A stretch of DNA of 64,000 nt from Aliidiomarina quisquiliarum. Lineage in GTDB: Bacteria > Pseudomonadota > Gammaproteobacteria > Enterobacterales > Alteromonadaceae. The notes under the pieces were generated by a model. It did not search any database and was not told the DNA's origin. It saw only the letters and a program-made list of their open reading frames with translations. The stretch covers positions 286,828 through 350,827 of the forward strand of contig NZ_JAMFTN010000010.1 in the NCBI RefSeq assembly GCF_023922585.1. Reading direction: 5' to 3'. Positions 52,117 through 63,300 of this stretch are shown here, piece by piece. A program made the translations under genes and the position numbers. Each line of letters begins with the position of its first letter. Position 1 is the first letter of the stretch.

Positions 52117-52968
52117 TTAAGGAAAAGCACTACTATTATAACGCTTAACCGCGCCATTTACATGCTGATTAATAACTATCGGCAAGTCTAGTTGCTCCGC
52201 CACAATTAACGCTTGCTGTGGTTCCATCATCGCCAGCCACTGGGCCAAGGCCGAAGCCAATATGGTGGTTTTGTTCAGCACGAATACCTGACTACCATTT
52301 GGGGTTATGGCGTAGCCAAGGGCGAAGTTCCGTGGCTTAGCGCCCGTTGGTTCTGACCCCAACATTGTTGGTTTTAACATTTCAAGGCGGTGGTGGCCGC
52401 GGGTGCGGCTTTGGCCATTAATAGTAATTCGGTACTGCTCAATGCCCATTTGCCCCATTAAAATGGCCACTCGGTCTACTACAAAGCCACTTAGCAAAGA
52501 ATCGAATTCAAGTTGCAAACTGGGCTCGGTTTTTCGTAACTGGTGGTTGTCTACCAGCAGCAACGCATTTAACGGCTCAGTAGCCGCTTGCCCTGCCGCA
52601 ACGCTAAATAAAGCCAAGTCGCCTGCGGTTACTTCATTGGCCTCTAAGCTGGCCCGCACAAAGTCTTCTAGCTCGCGGGTTAACACCATGGCTTCAGTAC
52701 TGTGCCAATTATTAATTCGTGCTACTTCCGACCCGGCATAGGTCGTTGAAAGTTGTTTTTCCAAGTGGCCCACTAAACTGCCAATGCGCTCGGCGGTTCG
52801 CACCTCAGTTTGGTTTGGGCTTACTGGCAAATAGGCCACTTGAAACTGCAACTCACCTACTTCCCCTGCTGCTAAATGCGCTTCCGGCGCGTCGCTGCAA
52901 GCGGAAACGAAAAAGGCCAGCCCCAGCGGGGCCAGCCAATATCTTATGGAACGAGTAACGTTATTCAC
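52117..52968 (-). CDS. degenerate ApbE-like lipoprotein (flavin transferase lacking key motifs)
   Basis: Protein of 283 aa at the place where apbE normally follows nqrF. It has a lipobox VSAC (Cys24). Faint ApbE traces remain: LSTTYAGSEVARIN (73-86), LEFDSLLSGFVVDRVAILMGQMG (shown in part; 153-175) and TTILASALAQWLA. The diagnostic parts are missing: GGE is NGQ, the S-H-I-I-D-P-x-T-G motif is gone and ADA is ASA. Real ApbE proteins are about 340 aa. A REP sequence (52346-52363) is read in frame as residues about 199-209. Probably inactive as a flavin transferase; a binding role is possible. Confidence 0.7.
   Translation of the reverse strand: MNNVTRSIRYWLAPLGLAFFVSACSDAPEAHLAAGEVGELQFQVAYLPVSPNQTEVRTAERIGSLVGHLEKQLSTTYAGSEVARINNWHSTEAMVLTRELEDFVRASLEANEVTAGDLALFSVAAGQAATEPLNALLLVDNHQLRKTEPSLQLEFDSLLSGFVVDRVAILMGQMGIEQYRITINGQSRTRGHHRLEMLKPTMLGSEPTGAKPRNFALGYAITPNGSQVFVLNKTTILASALAQWLAMMEPQQALIVAEQLDLPIVINQHVNGAVKRYNSSAFP
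52346..52363 (-). repeat. REP unit inside the apbE-like coding sequence
   Basis: The minus strand reads GTTGGGGTCAGAACCAAC, an exact copy of the GGGGTCAGAACC unit found around the RAYT gene. It is translated in frame and sits exactly where the ApbE catalytic segment has been lost. Confidence 0.8.
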
Positions 52969-52983
52969 GCTAACAGGCCCAAC

Positions 52984-54210
52984 TTAACCACCGAAGTCGT
53001 CAAGCATAATGTTTTCGTCTTCTACGCCAAGCTCTTTCAACATGTTAATTACCGCAGCGTTCATCATCGGCGGACCACACATATAGAATTCGCAGTCTTC
53101 CGGCGCAGGGTGATCTTTCAAATATTGCTCATACAACACGTTATGAATAAAGCCTGTAGCACCTGTCCAGTTGTCTTCTGGCTGCGGGTCTGAAAGCGCT
53201 ACGTGCCATTCGAAGTTGTCGTTTTCACGGGCCAACATATCGAAGTCTTCAACATAGAACATTTCACGCTCTGAACGAGCACCATACCAGAATGACATTT
53301 TACGCTTGGTGTTTAAACGGCGTAACTGGTCGAAAATGTGCGAACGCATTGGGGCCATTCCTGCACCACCACCTACAAACACCATTTCCGCATCGGTTTC
53401 CTTGGCGAAGAACTCACCAAAGGGACCTGAAATAATGGCTTTATCACCTGGCTTCAAGCTGAAAATATACGACGACATTTGGCCAGCAGGTAGGCTTAAG
53501 TCACGTGGCGGTGGCGTAGCAATACGCACGTTCAACATGATAATGCCTTTCTCTTCTGGGTAGTTCGCCATGGAATAAGCACGAATTACTTCTTCGTCTA
53601 CTTTCGACTCTACATCAAAGAAGCCAAAGTGGTTCCAGTCGCCACGGAATTTCTCCGGAATATCAAAGTCCGAGTACTTCACGTGGTGCGGCTGCGCTTC
53701 AATTTGCACATAACCACCGGCACGGAAAGGTACTACTTCACCGTCTGGAATTTCTAACACTAGCTCTTTAATAAAAGTAGCTACGTTATCGTTCGAGCGA
53801 ACCACACATTCCCACTTCTTAACCCCGAACACTTCTTCGTCGAGCTCAATCCGCATGTTCTGTTTTACGTTCACCTGGCACGACAAGCGCGCACCTTTAC
53901 GAGCTTCACCACGTGAAATATGGTCACGTTCGGTCGGCAAAATGTCACCACCGCCTTCCTGAACATGCACCACACACTGGCCACAAGTACCACCGCCACC
54001 ACAGGCCGACGATACAAAAATGCCCGCATTTGCAAGCGCACCCAGCAATTTACCACCCGGCTGGGCACTAATTGTTTTTTCTGCGTCATCGTTAATAACG
54101 ATCTGCACGGCACCAGTAGGTACTAGCTTTGAACGGGCGAACATAATCATCGCCACTAACGCCAGTACTATAATGGTAAACATGCCTACGCCAAGAATTA
54201 TTTCTTCCAT
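52984..54210 (-). CDS. nqrF: Na+-NQR subunit F (NADH-oxidising flavoprotein)
   Basis: Electron-input subunit of 408 aa. An N-terminal membrane anchor (about 4-24) is followed by a plant-type 2Fe-2S ferredoxin domain (about 35-125; [17 protein letters not shown] with ligands Cys70, Cys76, Cys79, and Cys112 in RLSCQ), a FAD domain (RAYSMANYP) and an NADH domain ([19 protein letters not shown]). Accepts a hydride from NADH and passes electrons to the iron centre. Last structural gene of nqrABCDEF, 43 nt after nqrE. Confidence 0.96.
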   Translation of the reverse strand: MEEIILGVGMFTIIVLALVAMIMFARSKLVPTGAVQIVINDDAEKTISAQPGGKLLGALANAGIFVSSACGGGGTCGQCVVHVQEGGGDILPTERDHISRGEARKGARLSCQVNVKQNMRIELDEEVFGVKKWECVVRSNDNVATFIKELVLEIPDGEVVPFRAGGYVQIEAQPHHVKYSDFDIPEKFRGDWNHFGFFDVESKVDEEVIRAYSMANYPEEKGIIMLNVRIATPPPRDLSLPAGQMSSYIFSLKPGDKAIISGPFGEFFAKETDAEMVFVGGGAGMAPMRSHIFDQLRRLNTKRKMSFWYGARSEREMFYVEDFDMLARENDNFEWHVALSDPQPEDNWTGATGFIHNVLYEQYLKDHPAPEDCEFYMCGPPMMNAAVINMLKELGVEDENIMLDDFGG

Positions 54211-54253
54211 CGACTCGTTCCTTATATTCCCGCTACTTCTTTATACCGAGGGG

Positions 54254-54862
54254 TTACAGGGATACGCCGGAAAACGACATAAAGCCCAAACCAATCAGAC
54301 CCGTGCTGATGAAGGTAATTCCAAGGCCACGAAGGCCGTCTGGAATATCCGCATACTTCAGCTTCTCGCGTACCGCTGCCAACAAGGTGATTGCAAGCGC
54401 CCAGCCCACACCACTGCCGATACCATAAACGACAGACTCACCAAAGTTGTAGTCACGCTCAACCATGAATAACACACCACCGAAAATTGCACAGTTCACG
54501 GTAATCAACGGTAAGAAGATTCCCAAAGCGTTATACAGCGACGGCAAATACTTATCCAAAGCCATTTCTAACACTTGAACCAACGCAGCAATAATGCCAA
54601 TGAAGGTTAAAAAGCGTAGAAAGCTTAGGTCTGCATCAGGAAAGCCAGCCCAGCCTAAAGCGCCCGGCGACAATATGTAAGTGTTTACTAAGTTACCCGC
54701 TGGTACCGACAAACCCAGTACCACAATAACCGCAACACCTAGTCCAAATGCGGTGGTTACTTTTTTCGATACGGCTAAAAAAGTACACATACCGAGGAAA
54801 AACGAAAGTGCTAGGTTCTCAATGAACACGGCACGGATAAACATGCTGATATAGTGTTCCAT
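54254..54862 (-). CDS. nqrE: Na+-NQR subunit E
   Basis: Membrane subunit of 202 aa with six hydrophobic segments, part of the Na+-pumping core. The opening [33 protein letters not shown] carries the family Cys (FFLGMC) that, with a Cys pair in NqrD, ligates the intramembrane iron. Starts 3 nt after nqrD ends. Confidence 0.96.
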   Translation of the reverse strand: MEHYISMFIRAVFIENLALSFFLGMCTFLAVSKKVTTAFGLGVAVIVVLGLSVPAGNLVNTYILSPGALGWAGFPDADLSFLRFLTFIGIIAALVQVLEMALDKYLPSLYNALGIFLPLITVNCAIFGGVLFMVERDYNFGESVVYGIGSGVGWALAITLLAAVREKLKYADIPDGLRGLGITFISTGLIGLGFMSFSGVSL

Positions 54863-54865
54863 TGC

Positions 54866-55501
54866 TTAAACCTCCTTCGCTTCAACTTGGTTAGGACGGT
54901 AGGTACGAATTATCCAAATCAACCCGCCAATAATAAAGAACGCGCTTGGTGGCATAACCAACAAGCCAACTGGTGTGTACCAGCCGCCGTCTGTTACTAA
55001 CGACATAATTTGGTAACCGAATAAGCTACCTGAACCGAACAACTCACGGATAAAACCAACAATTAACAGTACCGCTGAATAACCTAAGCCGTTACCAATA
55101 CCGTCTAAGAAGGAAAGTCCTGGCGACTCTTTCATCGCAAAGGCTTCCGCCCGTCCCATAACAATACAGTTGGTAATAATTAGGCCAACGAACACCGACA
55201 ATTCTTGCGCAATGCCGTAAGCAAAGGCTTGCAAGAACTGGTCTACAACAATTACCAAACTAGCAATAATTGTCATTTGTACAATAATTCGAACACTCGA
55301 AGGAATGTAGTTACGAACCAACGAGATAGAGAAGTTCGACATGGCGGTAACAAAGGTAAGTGCAATACACATTACCAAGGTTTTATCCATGCTCGAAGTT
55401 ACCGCAAGGGCCGAACATACTCCAAGAATTTGTAAAGCAATGGGGTTGTTTTCCAAAATTGGACCAAACAACGTATCTTTAACTTTCTTTGAAAGCGCCA
55501 T
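54866..55501 (-). CDS. nqrD: Na+-NQR subunit D
   Basis: Membrane subunit of 211 aa, homologous to NqrE in inverted topology. [20 protein letters not shown] (about 18-37) and [20 protein letters not shown] (about 103-122) contain the conserved cysteines and the Na+-pathway helices. It overlaps nqrC by 1 nt. Confidence 0.96.
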   Translation of the reverse strand: MALSKKVKDTLFGPILENNPIALQILGVCSALAVTSSMDKTLVMCIALTFVTAMSNFSISLVRNYIPSSVRIIVQMTIIASLVIVVDQFLQAFAYGIAQELSVFVGLIITNCIVMGRAEAFAMKESPGLSFLDGIGNGLGYSAVLLIVGFIRELFGSGSLFGYQIMSLVTDGGWYTPVGLLVMPPSAFFIIGGLIWIIRTYRPNQVEAKEV

Positions 55502-56256
55502 TACTTAGCTCCTCCGTCACGCAGCTGTGCTAAGAAACCACCGTAGGCTTCGTTGCTTAACCAGAATTTCAGGGTTTTATTCACGCCATCGCTCGTAATA
55601 GTAGCGCCAGAAAGTGCATCTACTTCACCTTCTTTAGCTGCTTTACGCACTGCAATGGTTACATCGCCGCTAGCGTCTACAGCTTGCAAGCCATTGAAGC
55701 GAGCGGTCCAGCGTGGGTTCTGAATTTCACCACCTAAACCTGGTGTTTCACCATGCTTATAGAAGTAAATGCCGCGAATATTTTCACCATTAGGTTCAAT
55801 AGCTAAAAATGCGTACATCATGCCCCATAGGCCAGCGCCACGTAGGTCTAATACGTAGGAATCGGTTACACCGCTGTCGTTTAAAATTTCGTATACCGGC
55901 ACCACTTGGTGCTGATCACGCACACCAGCTTCAGTACCTTCTTTGCTTACCGTGAAGGCGGCCGAATTTTCAATCGCACCTTCCAGTTGGCCAAGGGTAT
56001 CGAAACTAACAATTTCATTGGTTGCTAAGTTGTAGCCTAAGGTTTTCACCCGCTTATCAAACAAGGTGGCAATTTCTGCGCCCTTTGTTTCAATACCAGC
56101 CGTGGCCATAATGTTCAGCTGCTTTGCTTCAGCGGCATTCGCCTGCTGACGCGGTTTTAACAACACTGCCGAACCTGCCACAATAATTGAACACACTAAG
56201 CAAAGAACAAGTACCACAGCAAATGTTCTTCCAACTGTTTCTTTGTTATCAGCCAT
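55501..56256 (-). CDS. nqrC: Na+-NQR subunit C (covalent FMN)
   Basis: Protein of 251 aa from the ATG at 56256, which overlaps the nqrB stop by 8 nt and has GGAGG in front; the longer frame is not real. One N-terminal helix (about 9-31) anchors a periplasmic FMN-binding domain. The FMN is attached at Thr219 in the motif SGAT (216-219), which is intact here. It passes electrons between NqrD/E iron and NqrB. Confidence 0.95.
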   Translation of the reverse strand: MADNKETVGRTFAVVLVLCLVCSIIVAGSAVLLKPRQQANAAEAKQLNIMATAGIETKGAEIATLFDKRVKTLGYNLATNEIVSFDTLGQLEGAIENSAAFTVSKEGTEAGVRDQHQVVPVYEILNDSGVTDSYVLDLRGAGLWGMMYAFLAIEPNGENIRGIYFYKHGETPGLGGEIQNPRWTARFNGLQAVDASGDVTIAVRKAAKEGEVDALSGATITSDGVNKTLKFWLSNEAYGGFLAQLRDGGAK

Positions 56257-57472
56257 GGCGTGAAACCCTCCGCTTAATATTAGCCTGTACGACAAAGTGG
56301 TCAAATAGCGGTGCAAATACGTTGGCGAATAAAATCGCTAACATAATACCTTCTGGGAAGGCCGGGTTTAGTACGCGAATCATAATGGTCATAAAACCAA
56401 TTAAAATACCGTACGCCCACTTACCATTGTTCGTAAACGACGCCGACACCGGGTCTGTCGCCATAAAGAACATACCAAACGCAAAACCACCAACAACTAA
56501 GTGCCAGTACCACGGCATCGCAAACATGGCGTTGGTGTCGCTGCCAACCAAGTTAAGAATGGTTGCAAATCCTGCCATACCTAGCATAACGCCAGCCACT
56601 ATGCGCCACGACGCAATGCGGAAGTAAATTAGCGCTAAACCACCAATGGCAACGGCAACCGTAGAAACTTCACCAACTGAACCAGGAATACGGCCAATAA
56701 AGGCGTCCATCCAAGTTACTGCGCCAATTGCTTGGCTCGACAGCTCACCAGCAAATTTGCCCGCACCGTTAAAGGCTGCGCTTAATACCGTTGCACCTGA
56801 ATGGCCGTCAATGGCGGTCCATACTTGGTCGCCAGAAATAGCCGCTGGAAACGAGAAGTATAAAAACGCACGTCCGGTTAAAGCTGGGTTTAAGAAGTTA
56901 CGGCCAGTACCACCGAAAATTTCTTTACCAATTACAATCCCGAAGGTAATACCTAGGGCCACCTGCCATAAAGGAATGGTAGCGGGAAGAATAAGCGCAA
57001 AGAGCACCGAAGAAACGAAGAAGCCTTCGTTAATTTCATGTTTACGCACCGTTGCAAACAACACTTCCCAAAAACCGCCCACAATAAAGGCGACAGCGTA
57101 AATTGGTATAAAGAAACACGCACCGTACCAAAGCATAGTGCCCCAGCCGGCGTTTTCAAAACTACCACCAAGCATTTCAAACAGGCCAACCTGCCAAATG
57201 CTCGCTAGTTGATAACCCTGCTCAATCGCCAACGACGCTTGATAACCAACGTTATACATACCGTAGAACATGGCTGGAAAGGTCATCATCCACACTAAAA
57301 TCATAATACGCTTTAGGTTCACTTGGTCGCGCACATGCGTGGCGCCCTTGGTGGTGCTCCCTGGCGTATACATAATTGTTGCCACTGCTTCATATAACGG
57401 GTACCACTTCTCGTGCTTCCCGCCTTTTACAAAGTTCGGCTCTATCTGCTCAAGATAATTCTTTAAGCTCAT
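56249..57472 (-). CDS. nqrB: Na+-NQR subunit B (covalent FMN, ion channel)
   Basis: Main membrane subunit of 407 aa with about ten helices. The covalent FMN site SGAT (225-228; GHSGATVLS) is intact. It also has the riboflavin-binding region and the [15 protein letters not shown] helix (195-209). Catalyses sodium transfer coupled to ubiquinone reduction. Starts 4 nt after nqrA. Confidence 0.96.
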   Translation of the reverse strand: MSLKNYLEQIEPNFVKGGKHEKWYPLYEAVATIMYTPGSTTKGATHVRDQVNLKRIMILVWMMTFPAMFYGMYNVGYQASLAIEQGYQLASIWQVGLFEMLGGSFENAGWGTMLWYGACFFIPIYAVAFIVGGFWEVLFATVRKHEINEGFFVSSVLFALILPATIPLWQVALGITFGIVIGKEIFGGTGRNFLNPALTGRAFLYFSFPAAISGDQVWTAIDGHSGATVLSAAFNGAGKFAGELSSQAIGAVTWMDAFIGRIPGSVGEVSTVAVAIGGLALIYFRIASWRIVAGVMLGMAGFATILNLVGSDTNAMFAMPWYWHLVVGGFAFGMFFMATDPVSASFTNNGKWAYGILIGFMTIMIRVLNPAFPEGIMLAILFANVFAPLFDHFVVQANIKRRVSRHG

Positions 57473-57476
57473 GACA

Positions 57477-58817
57477 TCAGCCCTCTTTCTCTATCGTGGT
57501 CAAAGCCTTACGCAGTAGCACACCGTAGTCGTATTTACCCGGGCATACGTAAGTACACAGGGCTAAATCTTCTTCGTCGAGCTCCAAACAACCCAGCGCT
57601 TGCGCACTTTCAATGTCGTCCGAACATAGGTCGCGTAAAATCATAGTAGGCAAAATATCTAACGGCATTACCCGCTCGTAGTTGCCAATTGGCACCATCG
57701 ACCGTTCTGAACCGTTGGTAGAAGCGTTCATGCTGAAAAGTTTTTTCGGGCTTAAATGCCCAGCATAAGCGCGGGTCACCGAATGCATGTTTACGCCAGG
57801 TTTACCCCAGCCCATGAACTCTTTCTCGGCGCCTTCTTCCAGCAACGACACTTGCAAGTGAAACCGGCCTAAATAGGCATGCGGGCCAGCCGCAGTATGA
57901 CCATTTAACACCGAACCCGACACAATGCGCTGTTCGCCTTCAGCCAATTCACCTTTGGTAAGGTCGTTCAAATTCGCGCCCAAACGGGTACGAACTAAAC
58001 GTGGCTTAATTGCACTTGGGCCGCCAATCGCCACAACACGATCCGTAAACAACTCACCCGTGGTGAATAATTTACCAATCGCAATCACGTCTTGAGCGTT
58101 CAGGTGCCACACGTGGTAGGTCATATTCACACCTTCTAAAAAGTGAATATGGGTACCCACGTTGCCGGCCGGGTGAATACCTTGAAAGGTTTCGTGTGTC
58201 ACTGGCGCATCGCCAAAGCTAACGTCGGCGTTCGGCGCAGTAACCACATAAAGCTTACCTTTGGTTAAACGGCTTACAACTTTCAGGCCGTTTGCAAAAG
58301 CGTCTTTCTGTTCGTTAATCGCTAACACTGGGTCGCCCGCAAGTGGATTGGTATCCATCGCGTTTACGAAAATGGCTTTCGGTTCGCTGTCTAATTTAGG
58401 CGAGCGTGAATAAGGGCGAGTACGTAAAGCAGTCCACAAACCCGACTCAACCAGGTTGTGTTGTACTTTTTCGCGGTCAAGCTTCAACAGCTCATTCGCG
58501 TCGTACTTGTCGAACGTCACCTGCTCGTCGCCATCAATTTCGATAACGACCGACTGCAGCACACGACGCGCGCCTCGGTTCACTTCTTTCACTATACCGG
58601 CTGCAGGAGCAGTGAATTTAACACCCGGATTCTTTTTGTCTTCAAAAAGAATTTGACCTTTTTTAACACGGTCATCCACATGCACATGCATGGTCGGGCG
58701 CATTCCCACATACTCTTCACCAAGTACAGCAACGGACGAGATGGCAGCACCATCTTCGATAATCTGCTGTGGAGCACCCGCAATCGGGATGTCCAATCCT
58801 TTCTTTATCGTAATCAT
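57477..58817 (-). CDS. nqrA: Na+-NQR subunit A
   Basis: Cytoplasmic quinone-site subunit of 446 aa from the ATG at 58817 ([14 protein letters not shown]), equal in length to Vibrio NqrA; an upstream in-frame GTG would add four residues. [50 protein letters not shown] and the Cys-rich end [14 protein letters not shown] identify it. It is the first gene of the nqr operon. No clear Shine-Dalgarno is seen. Confidence 0.96.
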   Translation of the reverse strand: MITIKKGLDIPIAGAPQQIIEDGAAISSVAVLGEEYVGMRPTMHVHVDDRVKKGQILFEDKKNPGVKFTAPAAGIVKEVNRGARRVLQSVVIEIDGDEQVTFDKYDANELLKLDREKVQHNLVESGLWTALRTRPYSRSPKLDSEPKAIFVNAMDTNPLAGDPVLAINEQKDAFANGLKVVSRLTKGKLYVVTAPNADVSFGDAPVTHETFQGIHPAGNVGTHIHFLEGVNMTYHVWHLNAQDVIAIGKLFTTGELFTDRVVAIGGPSAIKPRLVRTRLGANLNDLTKGELAEGEQRIVSGSVLNGHTAAGPHAYLGRFHLQVSLLEEGAEKEFMGWGKPGVNMHSVTRAYAGHLSPKKLFSMNASTNGSERSMVPIGNYERVMPLDILPTMILRDLCSDDIESAQALGCLELDEEDLALCTYVCPGKYDYGVLLRKALTTIEKEG

Positions 58818-59160
58818 ACGCGTTTGCACTACTCAATTTAGGGAAGATTGAAAAGCTCAAAATTCGTTTCGCGACAGAATTAAAAACAACCCTGCACTTT
58901 ACAGGGTCGGTATTCTAGCACTTTCCACACTAAAATAAAGGACCATTTCCAGTTGGTGGGGTCAGAAGCAACATCCTACCAAAATGCTGGGGTCAGAACT
59001 AACTTATTAGGTAGTTTTGTTGCTTTTGCTGGGTTTGCGAGCTTTGGTTCTGACCCCACAATTATGGGGTCAGAACAACAATTGTGGGTTTTGGCATAAA
59101 GATCAGGAAACTTTGTACATCGCGGTCTACCCTTTGTTTCTATTCAAAAGGAGATTGAAT
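58818..59160. repeat. cluster of REP units upstream of nqrA and the RAYT gene
   Basis: This gene-free stretch between divergent genes has four GGGGTCAGAA units: plus strand at 58958-58967, 58989-58999 and 59066-59076, reverse at 59046-59057. The units at 58989 and 59046 face each other over 46 bp, and 59046/59066 face outward. The promoters of nqrA and the transposase must lie among them. Confidence 0.82.
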
Positions 59161-59808
59161 ATGGCTCGAAGAATTCGGGTGAATTTACCAGGTATTCCGC
59201 AGCATGTGATTCAGCGTGGCAATAACAAAACTCAATGCTTTCATGAGGTAAATGATTACAGCTTTTATGCAAAGTTATTGCGTGAATACCAAGAAAAATA
59301 CAAAGTAGATATCCATTCCTGGGTATTCATGACAAACCACGTTCACCTGCTATGCACCCCGCAGTCAGACTATGGAGTTAGTTTAATGATGCAAGCCATT
59401 GGCCGTCGTTACGTTTTATATTTCAATAGGCGCTATGGCCGCACGGGCACTCTTTGGGAAGGCCGGTTTCGCTCTAGCCTAGTCGACACTGATGAATACC
59501 TCCTAACCGTTTATCGCTATATTGAAATGAACCCCGTGCGAGCTGGCATCGTCACCTGCCCAAGTAAATATCACTGGTCTAGCTTTGCTTCAAACGCTTA
59601 CGGACGCGACTCAACCATACTCACACCGCATCCGGTTTATTTAAAGCTAGCAGAGCACCAAAACGACCGATTGCGCGCCTACCGACGCTTATTTGTTAAC
59701 GATGTTAAAGGCGAAGTTCTTGAGCAAATTCGTGATGCTCTACAAGCTAATATGGCCTTCGGCCACGATACTTTTAAAAAGCGAATTGAACTGGTAACAG
59801 GCCAATAA
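59161..59808 (+). CDS. rayT: REP-associated tyrosine transposase (RAYT, TnpA_REP)
   Basis: Y1/HUH-type nuclease of 215 aa. The ATG at 59161 has AAAAGGAGATTG in front and gives the usual start MARRIRVNLPGIPQHVIQRG. The HUH motif HVH (60-62; TNHVHLL), FNRRYGRTGTLWEGRFRS and the catalytic tyrosine region YRYIEMNPVRAG are complete, so it looks active. RAYTs are single-copy domesticated relatives of IS200/IS605 transposases that mobilise REP sequences. GGGGTCAGAAC units lie on both sides. Confidence 0.93.
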   Translation: MARRIRVNLPGIPQHVIQRGNNKTQCFHEVNDYSFYAKLLREYQEKYKVDIHSWVFMTNHVHLLCTPQSDYGVSLMMQAIGRRYVLYFNRRYGRTGTLWEGRFRSSLVDTDEYLLTVYRYIEMNPVRAGIVTCPSKYHWSSFASNAYGRDSTILTPHPVYLKLAEHQNDRLRAYRRLFVNDVKGEVLEQIRDALQANMAFGHDTFKKRIELVTGQ

Positions 59809-59818
59809 AACCGGCAAA

Positions 59819-59846
59819 TGGGGTCAGAAAGTTTGTTCTGACCCCA
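59819..59846. repeat. REP pair after the RAYT gene
   Basis: GGGGTCAGAAA (59820-59830) and GTTCTGACCCC (59835-59845) face each other over 4 nt and can form a hairpin that may terminate both the RAYT and fabV transcripts. Confidence 0.8.
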
Positions 59847-59855
59847 CAATTAAAG

Positions 59856-61031
59856 CTACCAGGAAACGAGCGGGTTGACCTCGGCTTCGTAGTCGACGCC
59901 TTCTATGCCGAAACCAAATAAGCGCAAGAAGTCGGCGTGGTAGCCTTTATAGTCGGCTAACTCGTGGAAGTTCTCTTGGGTTACTTGGTCCCACACGCCT
60001 TTAATAACCGCCTGGGTGGCGTCGTTGGTTTCTTTGGCGTCCATGCGTAAGCGGTGCGCTTCGTCTAGCTCGGGCTCGTCTACATACAAGGCTTCGCTGA
60101 ACAAACGGTAAATTTGTTCAATACAACCTTCGTGGGTGCCCTGCTCCTTCATTACCTTATACATCAACGAGATATACAACGGCATTACCGGAATCGCCGA
60201 GCTGGCTTGGGTTACTACCGCTTTCAGCGACGACACATAGGCCTTTAGGCCGAGCTCGTCGTAGTCTGCCCGCAACGCAGCTGCAGCACGGTCTAAATCT
60301 TCCTTGGCTTTACCAATGGTGGCGTGGCCATAAATAGGCCAAGTCAGCTCTTTACCTATATAGGTGTAAGCCGTGGTTTGGCAGTTTTGCGCCAACACAC
60401 CGGCCGCCGAAAGTGCCTTTAACCAGCGCTCCCAGTCTTCACCGCCCATTACCTTCACCGTATGGGCTATCTCTTCTTCGGTAGCTGGCTCTAGCGAAAT
60501 ATCATGCACTAAATCTTTATCGGTATCGTAGGTTTTGGTGGTGTAGGCTTGGCCCACTGGCTTCAAGGTCGAGCTATACAAGGTGCCGGTTTCTGGGTCC
60601 ATGCGCTTTGGCGACGCCAAGCTATATACCACTAGGTCCACTTGGCCTAGCTCTTCTTTAATCTTGGCAATGGTTAGCTCTTTCATTTCATCTGAAAACG
60701 CGTCGCCATTTAGGGTTTCTGCGTAATGGCCTTCAGCACGAGCTTTTTCATGAAAAGCGGCAACGTTATACCAACCGGCAGTACCGGTTTTACGCTCGCT
60801 CGGCTCTTTTTCAAAGCACACTCCAACGGTTTTAGCGCCCGCGTTAAAGGTCGACACAATACGCGACGACAACCCGTAACCGGTGGAACAACCAATAATT
60901 AACACCCGCTTCGGGCCGTCAACTTTTGGTTGGGCTTTAACAAAGTCAATTTGCTCTTGAACATGAGCAGCACAACCAACAGGGTGGGCGTTGGTGCAAA
61001 TAAATCCGCGAATACGTGGCTTAATAACCAT
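59856..61031 (-). CDS. fabV: trans-2-enoyl-CoA/ACP reductase FabV
   Basis: NADH-dependent enoyl reductase of type II fatty-acid synthesis, 391 aa. It opens MVIKPRIRGFICTNAHPVGC, then the Rossmann VLIIGCSTGYGLSSR (about 44-58) and the catalytic Tyr-x8-Lys region (about 235-245; YTYIGKELTWPIYGHATIGKAK, shown in part). FabV replaces or supplements FabI and is naturally resistant to triclosan. Ends NPLVSW. Single gene. Confidence 0.95.
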   Translation of the reverse strand: MVIKPRIRGFICTNAHPVGCAAHVQEQIDFVKAQPKVDGPKRVLIIGCSTGYGLSSRIVSTFNAGAKTVGVCFEKEPSERKTGTAGWYNVAAFHEKARAEGHYAETLNGDAFSDEMKELTIAKIKEELGQVDLVVYSLASPKRMDPETGTLYSSTLKPVGQAYTTKTYDTDKDLVHDISLEPATEEEIAHTVKVMGGEDWERWLKALSAAGVLAQNCQTTAYTYIGKELTWPIYGHATIGKAKEDLDRAAAALRADYDELGLKAYVSSLKAVVTQASSAIPVMPLYISLMYKVMKEQGTHEGCIEQIYRLFSEALYVDEPELDEAHRLRMDAKETNDATQAVIKGVWDQVTQENFHELADYKGYHADFLRLFGFGIEGVDYEAEVNPLVSW

Positions 61032-61316
61032 AATGTCCTTCTCTTTTTAGCAGTTTTAGCAGTAACTAATGCCGCTATTCTACCCCAACAGCAGCAACTT
61101 AACTCATCCGATGATATGCCCTGCCTCGGTGGCGAGCAAACCGCGACATCTCAGCGAATAAGAGCAGCCCCTAAAGAGGCATCTAAAACCCCAGCATACC
61201 TACGGCGGAGTACTACTACACCATTGGTACACATCAACTGTGGGCAGTTGCTTTTTTGACCGCTTATGTTGTTTAATTTGGTAGTTGCTTTAACAATTAC
61301 ACTACAAGGTATATAA

Positions 61317-63269
61317 ATGTCAGGAATTATTGATAAATTAGGCTTTAAAGGTAGGCTCATCGCTATGCTCGTTTCTCTTGTAGTAGCGTCTATCTTAATC
61401 GTTGCAACAACAGTTTATGTGCAATACCGCAATTCGGTTATCGACGCTACCATCGATCGCCTCGCCAGCGCCGGCGAAACCACCAGCACTAACTTTACCG
61501 ACTGGTTACTTGAGCGCCAAAACGTCGTTCGCATGGCTGCTAGGGCCCCCGCTACCGTTAATATGGACATAGTACCCATGCAAGGTGTCATCACCAATTT
61601 GGCTGAAGGCCGCGGTTTTTTCGACACTATTTATGTGCTCGACACCAACGGCAAGGGCATTATGGGCGTGTCCTATGCCAACGGTACATCAACCTTTATT
61701 CCGCCAAGCGAAGCAAATAGCTTCCAAGTGGCCGATCAAAGCTGGTTTAAACAGGCTATTGAAGGCAACGACGTTATTTCACAACCGCTTATTTCAAGAG
61801 CCACCGGTAACCATATAACTAATATGGCTATTCCTATTCGCAGCAATGGCCGCATTATCGGTGTGCTTCGCGCAGCGGTAAAGTTGGAAAATTTAACTCA
61901 ACAACTACAAAATCTTAAAGTCGCTAGCAACCCCAATGTGTTTTTAATTGACAGGTCACGCAAATTAATCACCCCTTCGCGCTATCAGTCCGACATGACC
62001 ACACCAGTTAACACTCATGCGGCCGAGGCGATTAGTCGCAGCCAAACCGGGGTAGACTTCTACACCAACTCCCGCGGCATGAAGGTTATTGGTAGCTACA
62101 ATTACATGGACATTCTCGGTTGGGGCCTTATTGTTGAACAGCAAGAAAACGAGGCCTTAGCTGAAATAACCAGTATGTTTTGGCTAGTTACCCTTATTGT
62201 CGCCGTAATGATAGCTATCAGCACGGCCATCAGCTTATGGATAGCCAATAGCGTACTTAAAGTACTCGGCGGCGAGCCTAGTTACGCCACAGAAATTGTC
62301 AGCGCTGTGGCCGAAGGTGACCTAACTCAAACAATAAACCTGCACGGCGCCGAACAAAACAGTTTGCTGGCTGCCATTGCCCGTATGCAAGCCCAGCTGC
62401 GCACTATCATTGGCGACATCAGTAGCTATTCAGAACAAGTTGCTTCTTCCGCCACCGAACTCTCGCACATTAGTGACAGTACCGAAGCAGGTATCGAGCG
62501 ACAAAACGAGCAATTAAGCTTAGCCGCCACTGCAGTCAACGAAATGAGCACAACTTCAGCTGAAGTTGCGCGTAATGCCCAAGAAGCTGCCTCAGCTGCA
62601 ACACGCACCAATGAAGAAGCTCAAACCGGCCGTGAAGCCGTAACCGCCACCATTAATAGCGTATATGAACTCGATCAGGAAATTCAAAGCACCAGTGTTA
62701 TTATTGACGGCCTTAAAGCCGATAGCGATCAAATTGGTCAAGTACTTACCGTAATCGAAACAATAGCGGAACAAACCAATTTACTCGCTCTTAACGCCGC
62801 CATTGAAGCTGCACGCGCGGGAGAAAGTGGTCGCGGCTTTTCTGTTGTAGCCGACGAAGTACGTACATTAGCGAGTCGTACTCAACAAAGCATTCAGCAA
62901 ATACAAAGTGTCATCAGCAAATTACAAACCGCTACCGAACGCTCTGTACAAGCTATGTCTGTTAGCCGCCAAAAAGCAGAGGGCTCGCGCGAGCGTGCAA
63001 ACCATGCCGGAGTTTCGCTTGAGCAAATTGCTGAAGCCGCCACTGTCATTAACGACATGGTGCACCAAATTGCCAGCGCCACAGAAGAGCAAACCGTAGC
63101 CACCAAGGAAATAACCGAAAACATTCAAACCGTGGCCGACGTTGCGGTAGAAAACGCTGGCAGTGTTAGTCAATCCACCATCGCCAGCGAATCTCTTGCT
63201 AACCTAGCTGAAAACCTACAAGGCTTGGTTCGTCATTTTCGTATTACCCCCATCAAAGCGGTTAATTAG
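61317..63269 (+). CDS. methyl-accepting chemotaxis protein with dCache sensor
   Basis: Chemoreceptor of 650 aa. TM1 (about 13-33), a periplasmic dCache_1 domain (about 35-280; [51 protein letters not shown]), TM2 (about 285-310), HAMP-like segment and a signalling domain with the hairpin tip [19 protein letters not shown] (shown in part) and methylation helices. The dCache sequence resembles those that bind amino acids or small organic ligands; the ligand is not predictable by eye. No che genes are nearby. Confidence 0.93.
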   Translation: MSGIIDKLGFKGRLIAMLVSLVVASILIVATTVYVQYRNSVIDATIDRLASAGETTSTNFTDWLLERQNVVRMAARAPATVNMDIVPMQGVITNLAEGRGFFDTIYVLDTNGKGIMGVSYANGTSTFIPPSEANSFQVADQSWFKQAIEGNDVISQPLISRATGNHITNMAIPIRSNGRIIGVLRAAVKLENLTQQLQNLKVASNPNVFLIDRSRKLITPSRYQSDMTTPVNTHAAEAISRSQTGVDFYTNSRGMKVIGSYNYMDILGWGLIVEQQENEALAEITSMFWLVTLIVAVMIAISTAISLWIANSVLKVLGGEPSYATEIVSAVAEGDLTQTINLHGAEQNSLLAAIARMQAQLRTIIGDISSYSEQVASSATELSHISDSTEAGIERQNEQLSLAATAVNEMSTTSAEVARNAQEAASAATRTNEEAQTGREAVTATINSVYELDQEIQSTSVIIDGLKADSDQIGQVLTVIETIAEQTNLLALNAAIEAARAGESGRGFSVVADEVRTLASRTQQSIQQIQSVISKLQTATERSVQAMSVSRQKAEGSRERANHAGVSLEQIAEAATVINDMVHQIASATEEQTVATKEITENIQTVADVAVENAGSVSQSTIASESLANLAENLQGLVRHFRITPIKAVN

Positions 63270-63270
63270 T

Positions 63271-63298
63271 GGGGTCAGTAATTAGTGGGGTCAGAACC
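63271..63298 (+). repeat. REP units after the chemoreceptor gene
   Basis: GGGGTCAGTAATTAGT (63271-63286) is followed directly by GGGGTCAGAACC (63287-63298), both on the plus strand. The stop codon of the receptor gene touches the first copy. Confidence 0.75.
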
Positions 63299-63300
63299 AA

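Noticed and set aside
59017..59160. N-terminal extension of the RAYT protein
   Set aside because: It translates REP sequence, and the good ribosome site stands directly before 59161.
61032..61316. gene or RNA between fabV and the chemoreceptor
   Set aside because: No frame has a plausible start site and no strong hairpin was found; it is taken as promoter sequence.
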